Source of the DNA: Roseovarius autotrophicus
GTDB lineage: Bacteria; Pseudomonadota; Alphaproteobacteria; Rhodobacterales; Rhodobacteraceae
Direction of reading: 5' to 3'
DNA: 64,000 nucleotides
Assembly (NCBI RefSeq): GCF_018069895.1
Contig: NZ_JAGQDH010000001.1
Span: forward strand, 496,001 to 560,000
This document shows, piece after piece, positions 57,486 to 64,000 of the stretch; positions within the stretch are counted from its first letter, which is position 1, and the number at the start of each line of letters is the position of its first letter. A program made the position numbers and the translations under genes. The notes below the pieces were generated by a model. It made no database searches and was not told the DNA's origin. It worked only from the letters and a program-made list of their open reading frames with translations.

Positions 57486-58712
57486 TCATTGCCGCACCAG
57501 CCCCGCACGTGCCGCATCCAACCGCTGCCAGGCGATCAGCGCATCGCGCAATGCCACCACCAGCGTCGTGCGCCAGGCGGGGTCGCTCAGTTGGCGGCGG
57601 TCGCGCTCGTTCGAGAGAAACCCCGTCTCGACCAGCACCGACGGTATGTCCGGCGCCTTGAGCACCGAAAAACCGGCATGACGCAGCGGGCGCGACAAAA
57701 GCGGAATACCCTCGGCTCGCAAACCGTCGAGCAGGCTTGCCGCCAACGCCGCGGCGCGCGGCTGTGTCTCCTGTCGCGCCAGATCCATCAGCACGCCCGC
57801 CACGATATCGTCGGTGCCGCTCAGATCGACTCCGGCAAGAATGTCGGCACGGTCATGACGCTCGGCCAACGCGGCGCTGGCGGCATCCGAGGCGCTGTCC
57901 GACAGCGTATAGACAGAGGCGCCGCGTGCCCGAAGATCCGACAACGCATCGGCATGCAGCGAGACGAACACATCCGCCCCGACCCGATGCGCCAACGCCA
58001 CACGGCCCTCGAGGCTCACGAACTCGTCGCCCTCGCGCGTAAGCCAGACCTCAAAGCCACCCGCGCGCATAAGCGCCTCGCGCAATTCGCGCGCCAGCAC
58101 CAGCATCAGGTGCTTCTCCTGAAGCCCCTCCACCTCGGCGCCGGGGTCGATCCCGCCATGACCGGGGTCGATCATCACGCGCAGCGGCGCATCAGGATCG
58201 CGCGCGCTCGGCGACACCGCGCCGGAGGGGGGCGCGGCCTCCCATCCTGGCCCCTCGGGCACCCCTGCCATGGCCGAAAACCGCGCTGCGTCCTCGACCC
58301 CGAGTCGCACCCGGAGTGTCGCGGCCCCGCTCTGCCGGTCCACTTCCAGCCCGGCTGTCTCAAGCACATGCGGCCCCGCCAGATCGACCACCATGCGCGA
58401 CCAGCCAGGCCGGATCTGCCCCATGCGCAAGCCCCTCACCCGATCGGTGGTCATGGCCAGCGCACCCTCGGCCCCCTGCCAGTCCACCTCGCGGAAATCG
58501 AGCACCAGCCGCTCGGGCGCCTCGAGCGTCAGCACACGCCAGGGCACCCCCTGCGAGAGCGCCAGCCGCACCTCGACCCCGCGCCCCTGATCGAAGATCG
58601 CGCTTTGGCTCATGTCGAGCCGCGCCAACGCGCTGAACTCCTGCGCCGCGGCCAGGGGCGCAAGGCAGAACCACAACCCCGCCACCAGCCATTTAAGAAA
58701 GGAACTGCCCAT
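57486..58712 (-). CDS. amiC: N-acetylmuramoyl-L-alanine amidase (AmiC type)
   Basis: 408 residues from the ATG at 58712. Signal peptide 1-23 (ends AAAQ). An AMIN domain (about 30-130; IFDQGRGVEVRLALSQGV, ERLVLDFREVDW) targets septal peptidoglycan. The Amidase_3 zinc catalytic domain (about 175-395) contains IDPGHGGIDPGA (His), EVEGLQEKHLML (Glu ligand), FVSLHADAL (His) and the catalytic VLVETGFLSNERD. It cleaves the amide bond between MurNAc and the stem peptide during daughter-cell separation. PBP1A is encoded 90 bp downstream. Confidence 0.95.
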   Translation of the reverse strand: MGSSFLKWLVAGLWFCLAPLAAAQEFSALARLDMSQSAIFDQGRGVEVRLALSQGVPWRVLTLEAPERLVLDFREVDWQGAEGALAMTTDRVRGLRMGQIRPGWSRMVVDLAGPHVLETAGLEVDRQSGAATLRVRLGVEDAARFSAMAGVPEGPGWEAAPPSGAVSPSARDPDAPLRVMIDPGHGGIDPGAEVEGLQEKHLMLVLARELREALMRAGGFEVWLTREGDEFVSLEGRVALAHRVGADVFVSLHADALSDLRARGASVYTLSDSASDAASAALAERHDRADILAGVDLSGTDDIVAGVLMDLARQETQPRAAALAASLLDGLRAEGIPLLSRPLRHAGFSVLKAPDIPSVLVETGFLSNERDRRQLSDPAWRTTLVVALRDALIAWQRLDAARAGLVRQ

Positions 58713-58818
58713 ATGCCGGTCTCCGGTCTCGTTGCCCCGAGCATAACCCGGCGCGCGGCCCGAAAACAGACCCGGTGTTTCATTGTTCCGGAAATACTCG
58801 AAACCCGGCAACAGCCGC

Positions 58819-59559
58819 TCAGAGCTGCGCCATGATCTCGTCGCTGGCCTCGAAATTGGTGGTGACGCGTTGCACGTCGTCGTCGTCCTCCAGCGCATCG
58901 ATGAGTTTCATCAGCTTCTGCATCGAGTCAAGATCCATCTCGGTGGTGGTCGTGGGCTTCCAGACCAGCTTGGTCGACTCGCTCTCGCCCAGGTCGGCTT
59001 CGAGCGCGGTTGCCACCTCGTTCAGATCGGTATCGGCACACCAGATCACATGGCCGTCCGCGCCGCTTTCCACGTCTTCAGCTCCGGCCTCGATGGAGGC
59101 CATCATCACCGTGTCGGCATCGCCCACGGTCGCCGGGTAGGTGATCTCGCCCTTACGCTCGAACATGAAGCCGACGCTGCCGGTCTCTCCCAGATTGCCG
59201 CCGTTCTTCGAGAAGGTCGAGCGCACGTTCGAGGCGGTGCGATTGCGGTTGTCGGTCATCGCCTCGACAATCACCGCCACGCCATTCGGGCCATAGCCCT
59301 CATAGCGGATTTCCTCGTAATCCTCCGCATCGCCGCCCATAGCCTTCTTTATGGCGCGTTCGATATTGTCCTTGGGCATGGATTGCGCCTTGGCCTCCTT
59401 GATTGCAAGGCGCAGGCGCGGGTTCTTGTCAGGATCCGGATCGCCCATCTTGGCAGCTACGGTGATCTCCTTGGAGAACTTGGAGAAAAGCTTGGCACGA
59501 ACGGCGTCCTGCCGCCCCTTGCGGTGCTGGATATTCGCCCATTTGGAATGGCCGGCCAT
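58819..59559 (-). CDS. YebC/PmpR family transcriptional regulator
   Basis: 246 residues; AGAGGAC precedes the start at 59559. Conserved N-terminus [19 protein letters not shown], the middle [20 protein letters not shown] and [23 protein letters not shown], and acidic C-terminal domain. Members bind DNA or ribosomes; in several bacteria YebC prevents stalling at proline runs. Classified as regulator by tradition. Monocistronic, 69 bp beyond the YmdB-type gene on the same strand. Confidence 0.95.
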   Translation of the reverse strand: MAGHSKWANIQHRKGRQDAVRAKLFSKFSKEITVAAKMGDPDPDKNPRLRLAIKEAKAQSMPKDNIERAIKKAMGGDAEDYEEIRYEGYGPNGVAVIVEAMTDNRNRTASNVRSTFSKNGGNLGETGSVGFMFERKGEITYPATVGDADTVMMASIEAGAEDVESGADGHVIWCADTDLNEVATALEADLGESESTKLVWKPTTTTEMDLDSMQKLMKLIDALEDDDDVQRVTTNFEASDEIMAQL

Positions 59560-59627
59560 GTGGTCCTCTTGTGGGATGCTTGCGATTTCCGGGCCTTTTA
59601 GCCGCTTGATGCGCGCGGGGCAACGGC

Positions 59628-60446
59628 TCAGGTGGCAGGGCCTGCCTGCACCAGCCGTCCACCCTGGCGCACCATCTCGATGCGGGTGGCACGCCCGGTT
59701 GCGTCATCCGTCTCGACATAGACCCCCGAGAGCGTGACCGCCCCCATGGCGGGGGTGAACCTTTCCTTGCCCATGCCGGTGACAAAGCGGCGCATCGGCT
59801 CGGCACGATCCATGCCGATCACGGAATTGTAGTCGCCGCACATCCCCGCATCGCCCTGAAAGGCCGTGCCGCCGGGCAGGATCTGCGCATCCGCCGTGGG
59901 GATATGGGTATGTGTGCCCACCACAAGGCTCGCGCGCCCGTCGCAGAAATGGCCCATGGCCATTTTCTCGCTGGTGGCCTCGCAATGCACATCGACCACT
60001 GCCGCCTGCACCGCGCCGCCCAGGGGGTGCGTGCGCAACACCGCATCCACCGCCGAGAACGGATCGTCATAGGCGCGACGCATAAAGACATTGCCCAGCA
60101 CCTGCGCCACCAGAACCCGCCGCCCGCGCCCGTCGGTAAAGACGCGGTGCCCGCGCCCCGGTGCCACCTTGGCAAAGTTGAGCGGGCGGATGATGCGCGG
60201 CTCACGCTCGGCGGCCTGCAACATGTCCTTCTGGTCAAAGGCATGGTCGCCCAGCGTGACCACATCGGCGCCCGCGCCGAACAGGTCCCCGGCATGGGAT
60301 GCCGTCAACCCCATCCCGCCAGAGGCATTCTCGCCATTGACCACAACGAAATCGAGCTTCCACGCCTCGCGCAGTTTCGGCAGCCGCTCGGCCACCGCCG
60401 CGCGGCCAGCCCGTCCCATCACGTCGCCAAGAAAAAGCAGTTTCAT
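59628..60446 (-). CDS. YmdB-type metallophosphoesterase (TIGR00282)
   Basis: 272 residues from the ATG at 60446. Di-metal phosphodiesterase of the YmdB group; some members hydrolyse 2',3'-cyclic nucleotides. Ligand motifs: [12 protein letters not shown] (Asp), [10 protein letters not shown] (Asn-Glu), TLGDHAFDQ (His), [11 protein letters not shown] (His) and [12 protein letters not shown] (His-x-His). Cytoplasmic, no signal peptide. The substrate is inferred from family. It lies between the cyclo-ligase and yebC-like genes, all minus strand. Confidence 0.93.
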   Translation of the reverse strand: MKLLFLGDVMGRAGRAAVAERLPKLREAWKLDFVVVNGENASGGMGLTASHAGDLFGAGADVVTLGDHAFDQKDMLQAAEREPRIIRPLNFAKVAPGRGHRVFTDGRGRRVLVAQVLGNVFMRRAYDDPFSAVDAVLRTHPLGGAVQAAVVDVHCEATSEKMAMGHFCDGRASLVVGTHTHIPTADAQILPGGTAFQGDAGMCGDYNSVIGMDRAEPMRRFVTGMGKERFTPAMGAVTLSGVYVETDDATGRATRIEMVRQGGRLVQAGPAT

Positions 60447-60549
60447 GGGTGTCGTGTTAAGGTGCGCAGCCCGCGAGAGCAAGCGCCAAGCCGCCAGAAG
60501 CGGACGCCTCGGGCGAGCCTATCCGTGAAACGCCGGGGTCGGGGCCGGG

Positions 60550-61125
60550 TCATCGCCGGGGGTGGCGCGGCATGGTGATCACCTCGTCCTCGGTCACGAC
60601 CATGTCCAGCGGCTGATCGGTTGGCTCCAGCGGCAGCCCCTCGGCCTCCTGCGCGCCATAGGCAAAGCCGATGGCAAGGGTCGGACGCGCGGCGCGCAGC
60701 CCTTGCAGCGTGCGGTCATAGAAGCCGCCGCCATAACCCAGCCGCCCGCCCGCACGGTCAAACGCCACCAACGGCACGATGAGGATTTCGGGTGTCATGA
60801 AGTCGTCCGTCTCGGGCACCATCGCGCCGAAAGGGCCCTCGCGCAGCGGGCATCCGGGCTCCCATCGCGAGAAGCGCAGCGGCAGGCCCGCGCCCTCGAT
60901 CACCGGCACGGCGACAGGACCGTGGGCCGCGGCTTCGGCCATGGCGGGCAGCGGGTCGATCTCGGAGCGGATCGGCATGTAGCCCGCGAGCGACACGCCG
61001 CGATGGCCCGCGAGCACGGCAGACAGCAGCCCTGCCCCCCCCGGAGGCGCGGCACGATGCGCCTCAAGGCGGCGGGCAAGCGCGGCCTTGCGCGCGGCGG
61101 CCTTGCGCGCGACGAGATCGCTCAT
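60550..61125 (-). CDS. 5-formyltetrahydrofolate cyclo-ligase
   Basis: 191 residues. ATP-dependent conversion of 5-formyl-THF to 5,10-methenyl-THF, rescuing folate made by side reaction of GlyA. The C-terminal signature GGRLGYGGGFYDRTL is intact, as is IVPLVAFDRAGGRLG; the N-terminal ARKAALARRLEAHRA is the usual basic helix. The start overlaps the mgtE stop by ATGA. In many bacteria 6S RNA sits beside this gene; the flanking sequence here leaves no room for a 180-nt RNA between coding regions. Confidence 0.92.
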   Translation of the reverse strand: MSDLVARKAAARKAALARRLEAHRAAPPGGAGLLSAVLAGHRGVSLAGYMPIRSEIDPLPAMAEAAAHGPVAVPVIEGAGLPLRFSRWEPGCPLREGPFGAMVPETDDFMTPEILIVPLVAFDRAGGRLGYGGGFYDRTLQGLRAARPTLAIGFAYGAQEAEGLPLEPTDQPLDMVVTEDEVITMPRHPRR

Positions 61126-62516
61126 ATCAGGACCATCGTCGCAATGCCGAGGAAGACGAAAAAGCCCACGATATCCGTGATCGTTGTGACAAAGGGCCCG
61201 GAGGCCACCGCCGGATCGACCCCCATGCGTTCAAGTACGAGCGGGATCAGCACGCCCCCCACCGCCGCCCCGATCAGCGTGAGCAAAAGCGCGGCCGCGA
61301 TCACCATGCCGATGACCGGCTCGCCGAACCAGAGCGCCACGACCCCGCCCATGATCACGCCGAAGGCCAGCCCGTTGAGCGTGCCCACCCCCGCCTCACG
61401 CGTGAGCACACGCACGGCGTTCGAAGCCGTCAGGTCCTTGGTCGCCAGCGCCCGCACCGCGACCGCAAGGCTTTGCGTGCCGGCATTGCCGCCCATCGAG
61501 GCCACGATCGGCATGAGGATCGCCAGAAGCACGATCTGCTGGATCGTCGCCTCGAACTGCGCGATCACCTGCGCGGCCACATTGGCGGTGATCAGGTTGA
61601 TCAGCAGCCAGGGAAAGCGGCCCCGCGCCGTTGTCCAGACCTTGTCGGTGAGGCTGGTATCGCCAACCCCGGCCAGCTTGAGGTAATCCTCCTCGTGCTC
61701 TTCATCGAGAACGATCATCGCGTCATCGATGGTGATCACGCCGACAAGCCGCCCGTCCCCGTCCACCACCGGAGCGGAGATCAGGTGATACTGGTTGAAG
61801 GCATAGGCCACATCGGCCTCTTCATCGGTCACCTTGAAAACATGAAAGGTCTCTTCGACCAGATCGCGCAACGGGGTCGAGCGGCGTGCCGCCATCATCT
61901 TGCCAAGCGTGATATTGCCCACAGGGTGCAGGCGCGGATCGACAAGAATCACATGGTAGAATTGTTCGGGCAATTCCTCGGCGTTGCGCATGAAGTCGAT
62001 TGCATCGCCCACGGTCCAGTGCTCGGGGGTCATCACCACCTCGCGCTGCATCAGGCGGCCGGCGGAATATTCCGGGTAGGTCAGCGATTGCTGGACGGCG
62101 ACGCGGTCGCTGTCCTCCAGTATCTTGAGGATCGCCGCCTGCTGTTCGTCCTCGAGATCCTCGACAAGGTCCACCACGTCGTCGGAATCGAGTTCGCGCA
62201 CCGCCTCGGCCAGAACCTCGGGGGTGAGCAGGCCGATCACCTCTTCGCGGATCGACTCGTCAAGTTCCGACAGGATGTCGCCGTCGAATTCCTGCCCGTA
62301 AAGCGTGATCAGGCGACGCCGGTCATAGGCGTTGATCTGTTCGAGAAGGTCGGCGATATCGGCCGGGTGGAGCGGCTCCATCTCCGACCAGAGAAGCTCT
62401 CGGTTCTCGGTGTCGAGCGCATACATGATCCGCGACATGCGCGCACGGCCGAGCGGCTTGTCGGTCTGCTCTTCGGCGCCAGCGTCGGGCACAAGGTCGT
62501 CGTCTTTCTCGGCCAT
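61122..62516 (-). CDS. mgtE: Magnesium transporter MgtE
   Basis: 464 residues from the ATG at 62516, with AGGAGG upstream. Homodimeric Mg2+ channel. N domain of helical repeats (about 30-135; HPADIADLLEQINAYDRRRLI), two CBS domains (about 140-265; MTPEHWTVGDAIDFM, YHLISAPVVDGDGRLVGVITIDDAMIV) and five transmembrane helices at the C-terminus with MPIVASMGGNAGTQSLAVAVRALA, the family pore signature. The cyclo-ligase gene overlaps its stop. Regulated at protein level by intracellular Mg2+ in family members; I see no Mg2+ riboswitch upstream. Confidence 0.95.
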   Translation of the reverse strand: MAEKDDDLVPDAGAEEQTDKPLGRARMSRIMYALDTENRELLWSEMEPLHPADIADLLEQINAYDRRRLITLYGQEFDGDILSELDESIREEVIGLLTPEVLAEAVRELDSDDVVDLVEDLEDEQQAAILKILEDSDRVAVQQSLTYPEYSAGRLMQREVVMTPEHWTVGDAIDFMRNAEELPEQFYHVILVDPRLHPVGNITLGKMMAARRSTPLRDLVEETFHVFKVTDEEADVAYAFNQYHLISAPVVDGDGRLVGVITIDDAMIVLDEEHEEDYLKLAGVGDTSLTDKVWTTARGRFPWLLINLITANVAAQVIAQFEATIQQIVLLAILMPIVASMGGNAGTQSLAVAVRALATKDLTASNAVRVLTREAGVGTLNGLAFGVIMGGVVALWFGEPVIGMVIAAALLLTLIGAAVGGVLIPLVLERMGVDPAVASGPFVTTITDIVGFFVFLGIATMVLI

Positions 62517-62624
62517 GCTGCCCTCCTGTGTCGATGCGCCATCCCCGTGCGCTGGTTGCCTGGTGCTGATTAAAGGCTGCACAGTCGAAAAACAATCGCG
62601 CACCCGGGGATTTGTCGGCGCGCT

Positions 62625-63074
62625 TCAGCAGCCCTGCCGGCCCAGGACCATGACCCAGACATTACCCGGCGCGCGCGCCAGCCCGAATTCGGCAGCCTGG
62701 TCGTGCAGGATGTTGCGCCGATGCCCATCTGACGACATCCAGCTCAGCAGCACCTCGTCAAGCGTGGTCTGGCCGCGCGCGATATTCTCGGCCACGAAGC
62801 AAAAGCCATAGCCCTCGCGGCGGACGCGCTCTGCGATTGTGCTGCCATCGGCGCCGGTATGGCTGAAGTAGCCGCGCAGCGCCATGTCGCGTGCATGGCG
62901 GGCGGCGGCGCGACTGAGCGGGACCGATACGGCCAGCGGCCCGCGATCCCGCGCCGCGCGGTCAGCGTTGATGCGCGACTGCGCGCCCGGACCGAAATCG
63001 GCGGTCGCATCGTGGGCCGATGCCATGCCGTCCAGGGCCAGTATCAACAAGAGGCCAAGCGCGCCCCGCCTCAT
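62625..63074 (-). CDS. Secreted CAP/SCP domain protein
   Basis: 149 residues from the ATG at 63074. Signal peptide about 1-20 (LLILALDGMASA). CAP-domain core: INADRAARDRGPLAV, SRAAARHARDMALRGYFSHTGADGSTIAERV (FSHTG is the signature), ENIARGQTTLDEVLLSWMSSDGHRRNIL, and the C-terminal GLARAPGNVWVMVLG. Function unknown; bacterial CAP proteins are extracytoplasmic. The start overlaps the HisN-like stop by ATGA, so the two are co-translated. The final residue is Cys and may pair with the single internal one. Confidence 0.9.
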   Translation of the reverse strand: MRRGALGLLLILALDGMASAHDATADFGPGAQSRINADRAARDRGPLAVSVPLSRAAARHARDMALRGYFSHTGADGSTIAERVRREGYGFCFVAENIARGQTTLDEVLLSWMSSDGHRRNILHDQAAEFGLARAPGNVWVMVLGRQGC

Positions 63075-63862
63075 GGCACCCGCGACAGGATCGCCAGAGC
63101 GGCCTCGTGCTGCTGCCGCCCCGCAGCGGCCAGAACCCGCCCACCCTCGTGGACGGGATTGCCCCGCCAATCGGTGACGATGCCGCCCGCCGCCTCGATC
63201 ACCGCAATCGGCGCCTGGATATCATAGGCGGCCAGCCCAGCCTCGACCACGAGATCGATATGCCCTGCCGCAAGCAGCGCGTAGGCGTAGCAATCAAGCC
63301 CGTAGCGGGTAAGTTTCACATGCCGTGCCAGATCGGCAAAGCCCGCCCCCTCGGCCGGGCTGCCCACCTCGGGAAAGGTGGTGAACAGCACCGCATCCGA
63401 GAGCGCGCGATCACCGCGCGCGCGCAGGGTGCGCTCTCCCAGTGGGCCGGTCAGCCGTGCGCGCCCCAGCCCGCCCTCGAACCGTTCGCCTATATAGGGC
63501 TGGTCGATAAGACCGTAGATCGGGCCACCGTGATCGGAAACCGCCACCAGAACGCCCCAGGTCGGTGCCCCCGACATGAAGGCGCGGGTGCCGTCGATCG
63601 GGTCGATCACCCAGGTCAGACCACTTGTTCCGGGCGTGGCGCCGAATTCCTCGCCAAGGATGCCATCCTCGGGGCGCAGCCGTTCCAGCAAGGCGCGCAT
63701 CGTCCGTTCGGCGGCGCGGTCGCCCTCGGTGACGGGATCGAAACCGCCATCGCCATGCTTGTTGTCTGCGCAGAGGGCATCGTTGCGGAAATAGGGCAGA
63801 ACGGCCTCTCGCGCGGCATCTGCCAGCACGTGCGCCGTTTTCACAATCTCATCGTGGTCCAT
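63071..63862 (-). CDS. hisN: Histidinol-phosphatase / inositol-monophosphatase family protein
   Basis: 263 residues. Mg2+-dependent phosphatase of the IMPase superfamily; the HisN branch dephosphorylates histidinol phosphate. Metal-ligand motifs: GILGEEFGATPG (Glu), VIDPIDGTRAFMSG (the DPxDGT signature) and YDIQAPIAVIEAAGG (final Asp). N-terminal FDPVTEGDRAAERTM is typical. HisN is favoured over IMPase by the GTRAFMSGAPTWG stretch, but this is not decisive. Followed by the coupled CAP-domain gene. Confidence 0.87.
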   Translation of the reverse strand: MDHDEIVKTAHVLADAAREAVLPYFRNDALCADNKHGDGGFDPVTEGDRAAERTMRALLERLRPEDGILGEEFGATPGTSGLTWVIDPIDGTRAFMSGAPTWGVLVAVSDHGGPIYGLIDQPYIGERFEGGLGRARLTGPLGERTLRARGDRALSDAVLFTTFPEVGSPAEGAGFADLARHVKLTRYGLDCYAYALLAAGHIDLVVEAGLAAYDIQAPIAVIEAAGGIVTDWRGNPVHEGGRVLAAAGRQQHEAALAILSRVP

Positions 63863-63916
63863 CGCCTTGCCCCCGGCTATTCACTGTCGGCGGCATAGCC
63901 CGTGGCCCGGTCAGGC

Positions 63917-64000
63917 TCAAGCCACCTCGCTCAGGACACGGGCAAGATCGAACAGGCGGCGGCGCTGATTCTCGGGGATCGCATAGTAGGAACGCACCAG
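63917..64000 (-). CDS. C-terminal end of a probable XRE-family regulator (5' end outside window)
   Basis: Only the last 27 codons are visible, open to the window edge: LVRSYYAIPENQRRRLFDLA and a few more residues to the stop at 63917. The pattern of YYxI, QRRR and LFDLAR matches the C-terminal end of small helix-turn-helix (XRE) regulators common in Rhodobacteraceae, as I remember them. The DNA-binding domain itself is outside the window. Confidence 0.5.
   Translation of the reverse strand: MVRSYYAIPENQRRRLFDLARVLSEVA

Noticed and set aside
54972..58835. A 1287-codon open frame on the plus strand across PBP1A and the amidase genes
   Set aside because: Very long, but antisense to two genes with complete catalytic motifs and composed of low-information Arg/His/Gly sequence; such frames are expected at this G+C.
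60447..60549. 6S RNA next to the 5-formyl-THF cyclo-ligase gene
   Set aside because: Only about 100 bp are free on one side and none on the other (ATGA overlap with mgtE); no 180-nt structure with a central bubble can fit.

Overview
The window reads as a chromosomal segment of a Rhodobacteraceae (Roseobacter-group) alphaproteobacterium. The base composition is high (about two-thirds G+C by eye). The gene order is familiar from that family: glyQ, a small membrane protein and glyS in one run; trpG-trpD-trpC-moaC-moeA; tatA-tatB-tatC. There is also a complete choline and choline-O-sulfate island whose ChoX closely resembles rhizobial ChoX. This lineage is inferred from remembered gene content and was not tested by alignment. 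I see no rRNA, tRNA, CRISPR array, prophage or insertion-sequence transposase. Coding density is very high, with many ATGA overlaps, and no gene-free stretch exceeds 300 bp.

Layout. 1-7.0 kb (minus strand): the 5' part of a SleB-type cell-wall hydrolase, a divergent PPDK-like protein, glyS, a small membrane protein and glyQ. 7.2-12.1 kb: a three-domain periplasmic pseudo-protease, a small secreted protein, an HD hydrolase, an aminotransferase and rlmJ. 12.3-19.5 kb: the ABC-F protein EttA, a PAS-GGDEF-EAL protein, a lipoprotein alpha/beta hydrolase, nadD and a PBP4-type carboxypeptidase. 19.5-25.4 kb: a crotonase, a HisC-like aminotransferase, glyA, nadK, two very small proteins and a secreted thermonuclease.

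25.4-36.4 kb is the choline island. betI-betC-betA run leftward. Rightward run an orphan family-5 solute-binding protein, choX, a wHTH/GIY-YIG gene, choW, choV and an MttB-family methyltransferase. Together they would import choline, release it from choline-O-sulfate, oxidise it towards glycine betaine and possibly demethylate a quaternary amine. No betB is present. A 14-bp palindrome lies between the two arms and is the obvious candidate BetI operator.

36.4-44.2 kb: ileS, a group III truncated haemoglobin, a GntP-type permease and a two-subunit molybdenum hydroxylase (IorAB-like). 44.3-48.4 kb: moeA, moaC, trpC, trpD, trpG. 48.5-54.8 kb: a divergent polysaccharide deacetylase, an AbrB-family membrane protein, a DUF815 ATPase, tatC-tatB-tatA and prfB. 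54.9-64 kb: PBP1A and its neighbouring amidase, a YebC/PmpR regulator, a YmdB-type phosphoesterase, 5-formyl-THF cyclo-ligase, MgtE, a CAP-domain protein, a HisN-like phosphatase and the 3' end of a probable XRE regulator.

Most of the segment is core housekeeping DNA. The parts that stand out are: (i) a GIY-YIG gene fitted with overlapping stop/start codons between choX and choW, at about 54 percent G+C, itself carrying an in-frame, extremely GC-rich palindromic insert; (ii) a roughly 180-bp, 46 percent G+C in-frame segment inside glyS; (iii) a PPDK-family protein with an eroded ATP-grasp domain; (iv) a trypsin-fold protein in which all three catalytic positions appear replaced; (v) a solute-binding protein with no permease and an MttB homologue with no corrinoid partner in the choline island.
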